The notes: generated by a model from the sequence alone, not told the origin. DNA of 64,000 nt from Rhizomys pruinosus (GCA_009823505.1 VZQC01006589.1:7673743-7737742), one strand, 5' to 3'; positions 1 through 10,965 are shown, counted from the first letter of the stretch. Numbers and translations: made by a program.

Positions 1-74
1 AACTAAAGTCAGCAGGAGAACAGACTTCAACCAGATGAGTCAGGTCACTGGAACTTTGTCAGGCAGTGAACATT

Positions 75-295
75 TCAGGAATGGCTCCACCAGGTTACTC
101 TTGCAAAGGCTCAGGGGTGGATTCCCAGCACTCATACGGTGGCTAATGATGGTTGGTAACTCCAGTTCTAGGGAATCCAACACCCTCTTCTGACCTCCAT
201 GGGCAGTGCATAACATGGGTTCACTTACACATATCCAGGAAATAATCTCATACACATAAAATTAGAAAAAATAAAGTATTTTTAAAAATCAAATA
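75..295 (+). repeat. B2 SINE, degraded 5' end
   Basis: The body matches the B2 order seen elsewhere in the window: 'attcccagcactcat', 'ggtaactccagttc', 'accctcttctgacctcc', 'acacataaaa', then an A-rich tail. The tRNA-like head is mostly lost, so it is an old, inert copy. Confidence 0.75.
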
Positions 296-299
296 TTAA

Positions 300-706
300 G
301 AAACTAAACCCAATTTTACATATTAGGGTGTGGAACTGAACAGAAACTTTCCAAAAGAAGAAACTATACTTTTAGAAAGTAATTAATTTCCTTAGCCATC
401 AAGGAAATGGATCAAATTTTCCTGGAACTGGAGTTCTAGGCAGTTTCTAGCTTCCATCTGGGGGCTGAGAATTGAACTCAAGTCCTATGCAGCAGCAGGA
501 CATATTCAACCTCTGAGCCATCTCTCCAGCCCAAATTACTTTTAAAATAACGTACTACTCTACTTAAAGTGACCATCATCAGGAGCTCAAAGTGACCACA
601 AATGTTGGCATGAATGTAGCAAAGGGAACTGTCACACCGTGGCATTGTAAACTAGTGCAGCCACTTTGTAATTCAGTCTAGAGGATTCTCAAGAAACTAG
701 AAATAG
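300..706 (+). mobile_element. L1 ORF2 fragment, split by a B2
   Basis: Words typical of the ORF2 3' region appear in order: 'gaacagaaactttcc', 'ttagccatcaaggaaatg', then after the B2 'tgttggcatgaatgtagc' and 'gtaaactagtgcagccac'. Reading frames are broken. It is an old truncated LINE, and no 3' tail is visible before the next repeat. Confidence 0.6.
421..533 (-). repeat. B2 SINE head half, minus strand
   Basis: It ends in 'gagccatctctccagccc', the reverse complement of the B2 5' end, and is inserted in the L1 fragment. A short 'caaatt' lies on both sides and may be a residual target-site duplication. The 3' half of the B2 is missing. Confidence 0.75.
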
Positions 707-707
707 A

Positions 708-750
708 GGCTGGAGAAATTGATCTGAGGTTTAGAGAACTTGCTGCTTGT
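708..750 (+). repeat. B2 SINE head fragment
   Basis: About 40 bp beginning 'ggctggagaaattgatc' matches a mutated B2 head. It stops where repeat A begins, so the rest was lost or displaced. Confidence 0.5.
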
Positions 751-965
751 ACTGGATAGCTTTATTGTCAACTTGATATACCTGGGTTGAGAGTGCCTCA
801 ATTGGGGAATTGCCTCCATTGGACTGGCCTGTGGGACATTTTCTTGATTGTCGAGTGATGTAGGAGGGTCCAGGAAACACAGAGATCAAGTCTAGCTCTC
901 AGCTTACTCTCAACTTTTTATGCAAGCTGAGACCCCATCCTGTGAGAAGCTGTTGCCAACATACA
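751..965 (+). repeat. Rodent interspersed repeat A, partial
   Basis: It begins 'tttattgtcaacttgata' and continues with 'tgcctcaattggggaatt' and 'gggacattttcttgattg'. This pattern is very common in rodent genomes. Other copies here are at 2.3, 14.8, 16.8, 48.7, 52.3, 52.9 and 58.2 kb. Some copies carry an AATAAA-like signal near one end, which would suit a solo LTR or retroposon; the family name is not assigned. Confidence 0.5.
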
Positions 966-1424
966 GGATTGTTCTTCCCAGTTTAGTTAAATATTTCTGT
1001 AAACATGTCCACATGCACATCCAGAAAGGGCAGCAGGCCCCAACCTTAGCTAAGGAACTATTTGTAACTGATTACTTCTGGATGAGGGAGAATTGGTTTT
1101 CTTTAGGGGAGTGACTCTAGATATACTGAGTAGACTCCAGAGAATGAACTTGCTCAGAGGGACATCTTGGTACACCAACTTGACTTGATAGGCCTTCATT
1201 TTGTGACAGAACACATGAAATCTGATGGAGGGTCTATGGGATGCAGATGGGGAAGAGTAGTCTAAATAAAATTAAGATGTATTAAGTGAAATGCACAAAA
1301 TATGCATTAAGGAGAAGAATATGAAGAAATATCTCATAAATGTGTCCAAAGGCCAGTCTGATAGAAGCAATTCCCAAATTGTGATTCTGTCTTCCCAAGT
1401 TGACACATATCCCCTTATAACTCC
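966..1424. other. No gene recognised; possible repeat A remnant
   Basis: The 64-codon frame at 920-1114 has no recognisable domain. 'cccagtttagttaaatattt' near 978 resembles a tract in the copy at 2.44 kb ('cccagttcaattaaacctt'), so some of this is probably degraded repeat. Confidence 0.4.
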
Positions 1425-1431
1425 CTACCAA

Positions 1432-1536
1432 CTATATATATATATATATATATATATATTCTAACTATATTATATTTGCATATATATATATATTTGCATA
1501 TATATATTTGCATATATATATATACAAACATATACA

Positions 1537-1583
<47 letters not shown>

Positions 1584-1609
1584 ATTTGTGTGTGTGTGTG
1601 TGTGTGTGT
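1432..1609. repeat. Compound (AT)n / (GT)n microsatellite
   Basis: An (AT)n run at 1432-1459 is followed from about 1476 by interrupted AT repeats and then (GT)n. Small frames on both strands here are translations of the dinucleotides, not genes. Confidence 0.95.
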
Positions 1610-2254
1610 AAGAAGGCCTTTGCTGGGATTTTGTCTGGCTTGAGCTTAAGTGGGAATTTTGCATGCTGTCAGCATTGCTGTGACTTCAAATGAGTAGCTA
1701 TCCAGCTGTCTGGAAAATGGTTTCCATGAAGCCATCCCCTTCCCCTGGCTCTCACCCTCGTTCTGCCTCCTCTTCTGCTCAGTCTGTTGCACTCCCTCAT
1801 GCAGACCTAATAAGAGCAGTACTATCCAGGATTCATCTGAAGTCTATCCCATTTTGAGATTTCTCCACCATCTTAGTATATTGCCTTGATTTAAGCATAC
1901 TCAAATTCTTGAGACTTGGGAAGAATATGGCTGGGATCTTTAACAAAAGATACAAGAATGGCCTCTAGCACAGTTCCTGATTGAATCCTTGTTCCCTCTG
2001 AAACCTCATGAGAAGGGTCTCCACTGTCCATACTTCTCTCAGCAATCTGGTCTTCTGAACTTCCACTAGAATGGCCTATTAAGCTGTGCTTACAGCATAA
2101 TCTTTCACATCTCTCCCTCAAATCAATTTCAAATGTCCAAGAAGCATATGGTCTGGTCCCAGATATGTTCCCATTACATGATAACAGTTTTCTATATTAG
2201 TGACTTTAGTCCTTACATGACATAATGCCAGAGAAAGCAATTTGAAGAAGACTG
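1610..2254. other. No feature recognised
   Basis: Mixed-composition sequence without a clear SINE or LINE match. The 76-codon minus-strand frame at 1891-2121 has no motif that I recognise. Confidence 0.5.
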
Positions 2255-2560
2255 GGTTCATTTAGGAGCACAATTTGACTATACAGTCAGTCATGGTGGG
2301 GAACACATGAAAACACATGATGCTGCTCGTCACTCTGCATCCCCAGGAAGCAGAGAGTGAGGCATGATCAGGCTCAGGGAGCTTTTCATTGTTATTCAGT
2401 CTTAGCCTGCAGCCCACGGAATGTAGACACCAGCATTCCAAATGATTCTTCCCAGTTCAATTAAACCTTTGTGGAAACATACTCACACACATACTCCCAG
2501 AGACATACTTCCACACTGGTTCTGTATTCCTTCAAGTGGACAAAGAAGAATATCCATAAC
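2255..2560 (-). repeat. Rodent repeat A, partial, minus orientation
   Basis: 'tcagtcatggtggggaacac', 'cagcccacggaatgtagaca' and 'tcttcccagttcaattaaac' follow the order known from common rodent copies of this repeat. Divergence is high, so it is old. Confidence 0.5.
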
Positions 2561-3439
2561 AAATAAACTAAATAAGTGCAAATGGAATAAACATTATAAG
2601 AATTTTTTATAACTTTTAATATTTTTAATATTATTTACACATAGTTAAATTAATTACATATAGTCGGACGATAACTGTCATTTATAAATAAGTCAAATAC
2701 TAAAATAATTGATATTTGAGGAAGGTCATGTTTTTACAAATTAGGATATTTAGTCATAAGTATTAATCTATGTTAAACATTTAAAAATTTTTCCCTTACT
2801 AGGTTTCTGTCTTCACTAGAAATTAAAGTGACTAAGAGTATAGAATTCTAAAACACATTTACATATGAGTACATTTATGTGTATACATAAAACAGAAAAT
2901 AAATTTTTGGTTGAAAAAAAATTCTATGCTAAAGTAAAAGCTTTGTCAGTATTCAAAGTAGCTGAGCATGGTCATAGGAAGGCTTTGAACAAGACAATGT
3001 CTAAAGAATCATGTTGGCTACATGGGAAAGATCACTGTTGGAAGATGTTTCTAGAAATTAATCATTACTGCATCAGGGCAAATGTGCGTCCAGTCAGATA
3101 TGTGAAATATGTGAAATATTTCTTGCAGTGCTTATTTGCCTTATAAAAATTTACAAGCCATTTTAATTTGCATTCTAAATTGGTTTTTGTTGCATTTCCA
3201 ACTCTTTTGGGAAACTCAGCTTTATAGCCCAGAGCAGTGTCTTCCTGCAATCCATGACTTTGTGCTCTTGTCTCTTCTTGATGTGTTTGGATTACTCCAT
3301 GTGTTCAGACAACTCTTTACACGTCTCCTGCTTCAGGGAGCTCCCCCTCCTTCACAGAACGTGCTTGTGTTCCCTGTTATCCAGTCCTCTTCCAGAGGCT
3401 CTTGATTAAGTTCTTTTCATCAAGGCTGAATTCTAGGGC
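2561..3439. other. AT-rich, no feature recognised
   Basis: Very AT-rich from 2.56 to 3.0 kb, then moderate. Frames at 2865-3146 and 3136-3405 show no domain, no conserved-looking composition and no splice context. I see no repeat I can name. Confidence 0.5.
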
Positions 3440-3652
3440 TTTTTTTTTTTTTTTTTTTTTTTTGATGTTTTTGGTTTTTTATGTGTTTATTGTTTTTTGT
3501 TTGTTGTCTGTTTTTTTGAGACAGTATCTCAAAACTCACTATCTAGACCAAACTGGCCTGGAACTCATTATGTAGACCAGTCTGGGCTTGAACTCACAGA
3601 GATTTGCCTCCTGAGTGTTGTAATTAAAGTCATGCACCACCACATCTGGCTT
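3440..3652 (-). repeat. B1 SINE, minus strand
   Basis: A T-rich tract (3440-3510, the reversed A tail) leads into 'tttttttgagacagtatctc', 'gaactcacagagatttgcct' and 'catgcaccaccacatctggc', the reverse complement of a B1. Several substitutions suggest an old copy. Confidence 0.85.
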
Positions 3653-3774
3653 GACTTCCAAGTTATTAAAATAATGCTCCAAAAAGAAAAAAAGTGATAC
3701 TGCAGCGAGTTCATCTTTCAGTGACTGGCTTGAAAAAACAAAAATTTAATGCTTTATCAAGAAATTTCCTTCTA

Positions 3775-4275
3775 TGGCTGGAGCGATGACTCAGCAGTCC
3801 TAAGAGCACTGATTTTATTTCAGGTGACTGACCCTGATTTGGTTTCCACATACCCACATGTCAACTAACGGCCATACTTATGTATAGTTCTGAGGGATTC
3901 AACATCCTCTTTAAGACTTCATGGCCGGGCTGGAGAGATAGCCTAGCGGTTAAGAGCACTGACGCTCTTGCAGAGGACCCGGGTTCGATCCCCAGCACCC
4001 ACATGGCGGCTGAGAACCGTCTGTAACTCCAATTCCAGGAGAACTCCAGTTCCAGGGGAATCTGATACCCTCTTCTGACCTCCACGGCATTGCACGACAC
4101 GGGTGCACAGACCTGCATGCAGACAGTACATTCATACACATACAAAAATAAATAATAATAATAAAAAAATTAAAAAAAAAAGACTTTATGGCCATTTCAG
4201 ACACAAATGTAGTTAAAAACATGCAATCAAAGCACTCATACATATAAAATAATAACAAATAAATAAAAAAGGAAA
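3775..4275 (+). repeat. Old B2 SINE, split by a younger B2
   Basis: The head and body lie at 3775-3926 ('ggctggagcgatgactcagc') and the 3' part at 4194-4275 (to an A-rich tail with 'aacaaataaataaaa'). The interruption is a younger B2 in the same orientation. Confidence 0.8.
3927..4180 (+). repeat. Young B2 SINE nested in older B2
   Basis: Near-consensus B2 with a Pol III B box (ggttcgatcc, 3982-3991) and the 17-bp internal duplication of the local young subfamily. It is flanked by a 13-bp target-site duplication (3914-3926 and 4181-4193, one mismatch). The tail is A-rich with AATAAT repeats. Confidence 0.93.
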
Positions 4276-4307
4276 AAGATGAGTTCTCATTCATAAATAT
4301 TTGTGAC

Positions 4308-4398
4308 CCCCACACTCAAAAAGCTGAGACAGAGGACTGAATTCAAGGCCAACCTGGGCATTGTAAGAAATCAGAGGCTGCCCTGAGCTAATAGTGAT
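4308..4398 (+). repeat. B1-like SINE fragment
   Basis: 'gaattcaaggccaacctggg' and 'agctgagacagagg' match the middle of B1 (or its proto-B1 ancestor). The head and the A tail are not clear. Confidence 0.5.
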
Positions 4399-4839
4399 GC
4401 CTCATTATTTCAAAAAGCTAAGATTAAATAATGATTATAAATAAAGAAAAAGCAAAAATATAATAATTTATTATGTCCTATTTTACTAGGTTTTTAGTTA
4501 ATTTTTAAAACATTTTAAAAACATTAAAATTATCCACATATAAATAACTATTTTATTATTTTTATTGCTATGCTAGTTAAATAAGTGACTGTTATTAATG
4601 ATGACCTGTGGTTGTTCTATTTTGGTGAATTAATTTGGAACCCTGGACATATTTGGCAAGCTTCTTTAGCATTAATGTTTTAAATTTTGTTGACTTAAAC
4701 CAATTTCGTAATCTTTACAGTTTGGCAAATCTCAAAAGACATTTCTGTCAACTCATACACATTTGTGTATTTATCAGGTTTATTTCTAATTCTGGACTAT
4801 GTAAAAAAAATATCAATTAATAAGTTTATCCTAATCTTT
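4399..4839. other. AT-rich, no feature recognised
   Basis: Low-complexity AT-rich sequence. The 61-codon frame at 4635-4820 is not recognisable. Confidence 0.5.
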
Positions 4840-4852
4840 AAAGTGTGTTTAT

Positions 4853-5630
4853 CAAATGATACCAAGTGTTGGAGAGGTTGTGGGGAAAGGGGAACACTCA
4901 TCCACTGCTGGTGGGAATGAAAACTCGTGCAGCCACTATGGAAAGCAGTGTGGAGAACCCTTGGAAGACTTGGAATGAACTTGCCACCTGACCCAGCCAT
5001 ACCACTCCTGGGCATGTGCCCACAAGACTCATCTTACCACAGAGATACATGCACAGCCATGTTTAATTCAGCTCTCTTCACAATAGCAAGGAGCTGGAAC
5101 CAACCCAAATGCCCCTCAACTGATGAGTGGATAGAGAAAATGTGGTACATCTACACAATGGAGTTCTATGCAGCAGTAAAGAAAGATGACACCATGAGCT
5201 TTGCAGGGAAATGGCTGGAGCTAGAAGACATCATGCTGAGTGAAGTAACACAGTCCCAGAAAAACAAACGACAAATGGTATTCCTCATCTGTGGATGCTA
5301 GTGCCAATTACCTAGTTATACGTATTTCTTGTGCATGGCCCCTTGAGCTTTTGTCCAAGCAGTTGGGAATGATGCATATTGGAAACAACAACAACAACAG
5401 AAAGGACTGCATCAAAGAACTGCCTGAAACAGTGAATTTCTGCTCAAAACAGTCAACTTCCACATGGAGAATTTTGAGAAAGACTGAGAAAGAGATGAAA
5501 AGCATATTTGGCATAATACATGAGCTCTGGTGGGGTGGGGGGATAGGGTGGGGGACACGGGTCTAGATTTGATAATCTTGTTCAAAATATATATAAAAAA
5601 ATAAAAAGCAAAAAATTATAAAAAAATAAA
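4853..5630 (+). mobile_element. 5'-truncated young L1: ORF2 C-terminus and 3'UTR
   Basis: An uninterrupted frame at 4927-5301 encodes the last ~124 residues of L1 ORF2p, including the family block 'MWYIYTMEFYAAVKKDD' and 'LSEVTQSQKNK', and ends at its stop. A short 3'UTR with (CAA)n, a G-rich tract at 5528-5550 and an A-rich tail follow. An exact 13-bp target-site duplication (4840-4852 and 5631-5643) bounds it, so this is one dead-on-arrival insertion. The reverse transcriptase and endonuclease domains are absent. A related tail lies at 33.24-33.83 kb on the other strand. Confidence 0.95.
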
Positions 5631-5643
5631 AAAGTGTGTTTAT

Positions 5644-5974
5644 GTGAATATGTTATTGAAGCACTTATAAAATTGCATAGAATACATAAAATTATAATGC
5701 ACCTCATGTTCAGTCAGGACATATCTTAAAAATGGTATATAGATTGGAAGAAAAATTCCCTATCACCAACTAATTTTCATGAACATTAGCTGCAGATATT
5801 CTAAGTTTTCATTAACTATGGCTTTGATACTTTTCAACAGGCATTTGAAATCAAATTCAGATAAAGAGCTTTGACAAAGTTATTATATACAGGCTTCTCA
5901 TATCCTTAAAATTAATATACCTATTAGAGTATTTTATTAAACTGACAGTTTGATAGATCAAGCATTCTATTACA
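5644..5974. other. No feature recognised
   Basis: AT-rich sequence with no open frame or repeat that I can name. Confidence 0.5.
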
Positions 5975-6084
5975 GCAGCTGGGGATCTATCATCTTATTC
6001 TGACCTCAGTGGGCATTGCACAATATAAGTGCACCTATCTACAGGCAGGCAACACACCCTATACAAATAAAATGAACAAACAAC
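5975..6084 (+). repeat. Older B2 SINE, 3' half only
   Basis: 'ttctgacctcagtgggcatt' and 'caggcaggcaacacacc' followed by an A/CAA-rich tail match a B2 3' end. The chimeric SINE at 6101 inserted in its tail. Confidence 0.65.
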
Positions 6085-6100
6085 AACAAAAATGGACACA

Positions 6101-6370
6101 GGCTGGAGAGATGGCCTAGTGGTTAAGAGCGCCGACCGCTCTTACAGAGGACCCAGGTTCGATCCCCCAGCACCCACATGGCAGCCGAGAACCGTCTGAA
6201 ACTCCAATTCCAGGAGAACTCCAGTTCCAGGGGAATCCAACACCCTCTTCTGACCTCCGCAGCATTGCATGACACAGGTGCACAAACTTGCATGCAGACA
6301 GTACATTGATACACATACAGAAATAAATAAATGCTGGGCGTGGTGGTGCATGCCTTTAAAAAAAAATAAA
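6101..6370 (+). repeat. Chimeric SINE: B2 joined to a B1 5' head
   Basis: Positions 6101-6332 are a young B2 with B box (6157-6166) and the 17-bp duplication. After its AAATAAAT tail comes the first ~26 nt of B1 ('gctgggcgtggtggtgcatg', from 6333), then a second A-rich tail. An exact 16-bp direct repeat (6085-6100 and 6371-6386) flanks the whole unit. Because the target duplication encloses both parts, they seem to have inserted together. Confidence 0.9.
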
Positions 6371-6386
6371 AACAAAAATGGACACA

Positions 6387-7650
6387 ATGAAATTAACCAT
6401 TTTCCCCAAAAGAATTAAGTCTGAATCTTTGTATTGTTGATGATTCCCAAAAATTATATAGTAGAACACTGAATAATTTTTACCAAACCTCACTATAAGT
6501 AATTTTGAATACCCAGGACAGAAACTCCATGTGAGATTAAATCTCACATCTGGGGGAGTATATCTTCAATTGTGGTAGATAGGAAAATTATCCACATTCA
6601 AATTTAATCTCCTCTCTCAATACAGTAAAAATAAAAGTGTATGGAGCTTGAGGTAAATTTGAACTTAAAATATCAGAGCATTGACTAATTCTTGTTATTA
6701 TAGACCATCATGTCAAAGAGATATTCCTACAGGTGACATACATCCAGAATAGGAATCAGCCATTAATCCTGTCTTCCTCAGATTTTGATCAGACCCTTAA
6801 AAACATTGGTCAGAAATGAATCTCAAATAATCCAGTATATGTTATTTTCCCTTTCTAAAGCGATTGTGGCTAAAGAAAATTCCTTGGATCATTTTCATAA
6901 ATGGCTTTGGGGTCAAGAGAATTTTTCTATATTATATGTTAGCTAAGCAAGGAGGTAATTTTATAACACATACTCCTCTGGGAAAATGAAAACATGATAC
7001 ACATACACATGAACATTCGCACACATGCAAACACACACACACATACACTCACCCACACTTGGACACACCCAAGGCCATCTCTCTTCATGTCTTCATCAAG
7101 TCACTTTTAATACATCTGAATTTTCTTATCAAGGAATACCCTTGATTTTGACAAAGGTCGACTAAGTTTAGCCTTAGTGTTCAGAATAGGTCTGCTTTCT
7201 ATTACCCACTGTTCTGTGCATTGTAATATGTAAGCTCTGTTCTTATTTCTCTGATACTGAAAGTCACTGTTCTCAGTGGGGTAACGGCATGACGCTTCTA
7301 AATAATGACTGGGGACATGAAAGTATTTTTCCTGCTATCTTGACTCAAATGTGGTCCAGGCCCCTGAAATTGGTTCTTATCCTGTCCTACTGACATGGAA
7401 CTCACGTATTGATCAGAAAAGGTTCAGCAGTGAAGAACCTGAAGACCTAACTCCAAGTTGTCTATTAATGATTGCTTTCCAATAGAGGTCTTGATCAAAG
7501 GCTAAAATGTACAAATTGAAAACCCAGTTAAAATCTAATTTTTACCAAAAACAGAACTAAAGGTTTGTAGTGAGAAAAATGTTTAGGCCACAGAGTTCGA
7601 AGAACTACCTTGCTAGGTAGGCTAAGCTAATGAAACAGTCTGCCCTGCCT
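6387..7650. other. No gene recognised; CA-rich tract inside
   Basis: An impure CA-rich tract lies at about 7005-7075. The rest is AT-rich and without a SINE or LINE signature that I can name. The frame at 6356-6547 (minus) is a chance frame overlapping the SINE tail. Confidence 0.5.
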
Positions 7651-7659
7651 TCTTTGCAG

Positions 7660-7884
7660 ATGGCAGTGGACCTGCCAGCCATGTGCTGCAGCCTGGCTTT
7701 GCTCAGTACCCACTGCCACTTGACAAACGTGGTCTGCTGCTACATCAACCAACAGAAATGCCAGCCAACCTACTTTCATAAACTGCAGAGATTTCATCTC
7801 ACCACCATGCACGTTTCCTTGGCTTTCCTTCCTGGCATGTTCAGAGGTCACCACAAACTCTGCAGGCGTCCTGGTTCAATCTAG
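7660..7884 (+). other. Possible exon (unassigned)
   Basis: A good 3' splice-site context precedes position 7660: pyrimidine-rich 'tgccctgccttctttgcag', with 'gctaatg' upstream as a possible branch site. Two plus frames are open. One runs from GGC at 7662 for 39 codons to TAA (7779-7781) and has a protein-like composition. The other begins ATG at 7660 and runs 74 codons to a stop ending at 7884. The sequence is less AT-rich than its surroundings. I recognise no domain, so it may equally be a chance frame. Confidence 0.25.
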
Positions 7885-8938
7885 CTTTTATTTCCAAATG
7901 AAAGTTCCTTTACAGGACACATGTCTCTCTATTTTTTTCACTTTAATAGATTCCTAAGTGCTGAGCATGGGTGAGAGAGAATGTGTGTTGGATTTTGTGA
8001 GTAGGTACAGTACCTAAGTGTGTACAAGTCTGTCAGTAGAAGTTGGTGCTGATGAATTTCTGTGCATGTGAATGTGCCTACTAGGCAGAGACATTAGGGT
8101 AACAATGAAAATAAACAAGCTGTGTAGCAAATAGTCTGAAACTTTCTGTGTATATTTTGAACTTACTGAAAAATGTCTGCAAACTTTCTTTACACATGAC
8201 TTTGCTGGGCAACTGGAGTTTAATTAACTAGAAAATGGCTGCAAACTGTTCTATGACTTTGAATGTTCTGTTCTTGATTCTGTACTAATGCAAAATATTA
8301 AATACATAAAACCAAAGTAAGTGAAGTACCATTGGCAGGTTGAATATTTGATCAGAGAGAAAAGAAATGGTCCATCAGGATACTGATGATGACTGATACA
8401 GTCATACTGAAATGTATACATTGAAGTTTTGAAGGCATAAGCCTTCAGAGAGAAATTCTGATGTTACATTGTAGACTGAGTTAGACAAGGCTCACAGATG
8501 ATGTTGAAGCTTTAAGCAGCCAAGCAGACTGGTTCACATACAGATGCTGCAGAACATTAATATTCAAATAAACACATGGCTTTTATCACACTTTCTATTT
8601 GGTTTTCCTTTCCCTTGGAATCTTTGCAAATGTGAGAAGGAAGGAGACATGGCTTGATCTAAGTTCAGCTGTGAGTGGAAGGTATATATCACTTAGAAAG
8701 TAAAGGATAACAGCATTAATTATTCATAGCATAAAGCATAAGGCATTAGTGTTTTACTTCATGTCAGGAACCACATGACACATAAAAGGCAGATGGTAGT
8801 GAGTTTCATGGGCAGTGAGTTTTCACTTAAAGATGGTGTGGAGGACACTGAATGAGAAATGGCAAATACACAGCTATGGTTTAATGCTTATTTTGCTAGG
8901 CTCAGAAGAGTTGGATCAATTTTGCAAAAATGTATTTT
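7885..8938. other. No feature recognised
   Basis: Moderately AT-rich sequence with no long open frame and no repeat that I can name. Confidence 0.5.
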
Positions 8939-9090
8939 GAGGAACTGGAGAGATGGCTTAGTGGTTAAGAGCACTCGCTGCTCTTGCAGAGGACCTGGGT
9001 TCAATTCCTAGTATCTGCCTGTGAGCTCACTGCCATATATAACTCCAGTTCCATTGGAACTCTCCTGGCCTCCAGGGCACTGCATGTACA
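8939..9090 (+). repeat. B2 SINE, 3' end replaced by microsatellite
   Basis: 'ctggagagatggcttagtgg' and 'cttgcagaggacctgggttc' mark the B2 head. The body breaks off after 'gcactgcatgtaca' into an AT/GT microsatellite instead of a normal tail. It lacks the 17-bp duplication, so it is an older subfamily. Confidence 0.85.
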
Positions 9091-9135
9091 TTATATATAT
9101 ATATAGTATCTATATAGATATATATATATACTATA

Positions 9136-9178
<43 letters not shown>
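9091..9178. repeat. (AT)n-(GT)n microsatellite
   Basis: AT repeats followed by a pure (GT)n run (about 9141-9178), probably grown from the B2 3' end that it replaces. Confidence 0.95.
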
Positions 9179-9180
<2 letters not shown>

Positions 9181-9559
9181 GGCAAAAGACTCATAACAAA
9201 ATAAATCAAGTATTTTTGTAACATAATTCAACATTGAACTTGCTTAATAAATACCTAATATGTAAGTCCTGCTCTTATCCAGGGTGGAACTGTGTAGAGC
9301 CATGGGTATAGGGATGCTATTATAGGGGAATGAATGGGAAACAGTAACACAGAAGTGTCTGTTCCAGAACACACAAAACATCAGCTCAGAGGCAGCTCTG
9401 CTGACCTGTCTATACTTTGCAGCCCTGACTTATTAGAAAGAAGACAGAATAACAGTTAATAATTACATTTGTCAAAAAATTAATTCATTAATGGAAACCA
9501 AAAATCAAACTCTCTGGTTACAAAGGATATGAAATCTTGTCCAGTTCTTGCCTTTAAGA
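9179..9559. other. No feature recognised
   Basis: Nothing clear. It could hold more of the L1 that starts to be recognisable near 9560. Confidence 0.4.
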
Positions 9560-10965
9560 GAAATGCTTCCAAGGAAAAGAGTTTCTAAATCAGACAGCAA
9601 CTGCACAGGAAATAAAGTCAACAGTTGACTTCACCAAACTCAAAAGCTTCGGTACAGTAAAAGAAACAATCAAGGAAGTGAAGAGAAAACCCAAAGAGTG
9701 GGAGGAAATCTTCACCAGTGCTACATCAGATAGAGCATTAACATCCAGAATATATAAACTACTCAAAACACAAAGAGGTAAGGAAACAAATAACCCACTC
9801 AAAAGATGGAGTAAAGAGCTGAACAGAAACTTCCCCAGTGAGGAAGTAAAGATGGCTGAGAAACATCTTTAAAAAACAGTTCAACATCATTAATCATTAA
9901 GGAAATGCAAATTAAAGCCACTCTCAGATATTATCTCACTCCCATAAGACTGGCTAAGATCAAGAAATCAAAAGACACCAAATGCTGGAGAGGTTGTAGG
10001 GAAAGGGAAAACTCATCCACTGCTCGTGGGAATGTAAACTTGTACAACCTTTATGGAAAGCAGTGTGGAGAACCCTTAAAAGACTCAAAATGAGCCTATC
10101 ACCTGACCCAGTCATACCAGTCCTGGGTATATACCCACAAGACTCATCCTACTGCAAAGATACATGCACATCTGTGTTTATTGCAGCTCTCTTCACAATA
10201 GTGAAGAGCTGGAACCAACCCAAATGCCCCTCAATTGATGACTGGTACATCTACACAATGGAGTTCTATGCAGTGGTAAAGAAAGATGTCATCATGAACT
10301 TTGCAGGTAAATGGATGGAACTTGAACCCATTATGCTAAGTGAAGTAACACAGTCCCAGAAAAACAAGTGGTGAATTGTTTCCCTCATTTGTGGATGCTT
10401 ACACCAAATCCCCAGTTGAAATGGAAGCTGAACAACATTATTGTTATATTTCTTTTTATCTGAAAGCAACTGTGTTGTTATAATGCAAATCTCTTAATGG
10501 GCTCTAGAATTGACCCACCACTTATTTTCAGACTCTGTAATTACTGTATATGGGTGGAAGGTATATATTCATATTTTAGAGTAATATAAAATTAAAGGGG
10601 GAAAATGTGAATTCCTAAACATATTTTGGAATTCACATAAAGTTTATTCTCAGAGGTCATAATTTTGGTGCATATTGATGATTATATAGGCATTTGTTGG
10701 AGCAATACAAATGGAAGGGAATAACAACAACATAAAGACTGGGTTAAAGAACTGAATGATACAGTTAAACTCTGCCCAAAACAACAAGGCTCTGCAGGGA
10801 CAAACTTTGGGAAGACTAGGAGAAAGATGCAAGACATGTATGGCAGAAGGCATGAACAATGGTGTGATGGGGGCAGGGAGAGGGGAATATGTCTAAATTG
10901 GGCTGAAAGATAATGAATGAAATACTCAATTCATGAATAAAAGTATTAGAAAAATAAAAAGCAAA
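9560..10965 (+). mobile_element. Degenerate L1: ORF2 3' third and 3'UTR
   Basis: ORF2 C-terminal coding words run in order in broken frames: 'LTSRIYKLLKTQRGKE' (9678-9872 frame), 'GNVNLYNLYGKQCG', 'SPDPVIPVLGIYPQDSS' and 'LSEVTQSQKNKW' (10063-10374 frame). The 3'UTR includes 'gggaataacaacaacata', a G-rich tract near 10865-10885 and an A-rich end near 10950. Frameshifts and stops make it a dead copy. It belongs to the same broad family as the minus-strand tail at 21.2-21.9 kb. Confidence 0.88.

Noticed and set aside
3861..4315. Several overlapping minus-strand frames of 60-121 codons
   Set aside because: The same peptide words recur wherever a young B2 occurs (6.1, 14.0, 15.9, 37.3, 62.0 kb), so they are SINE antisense shadows.
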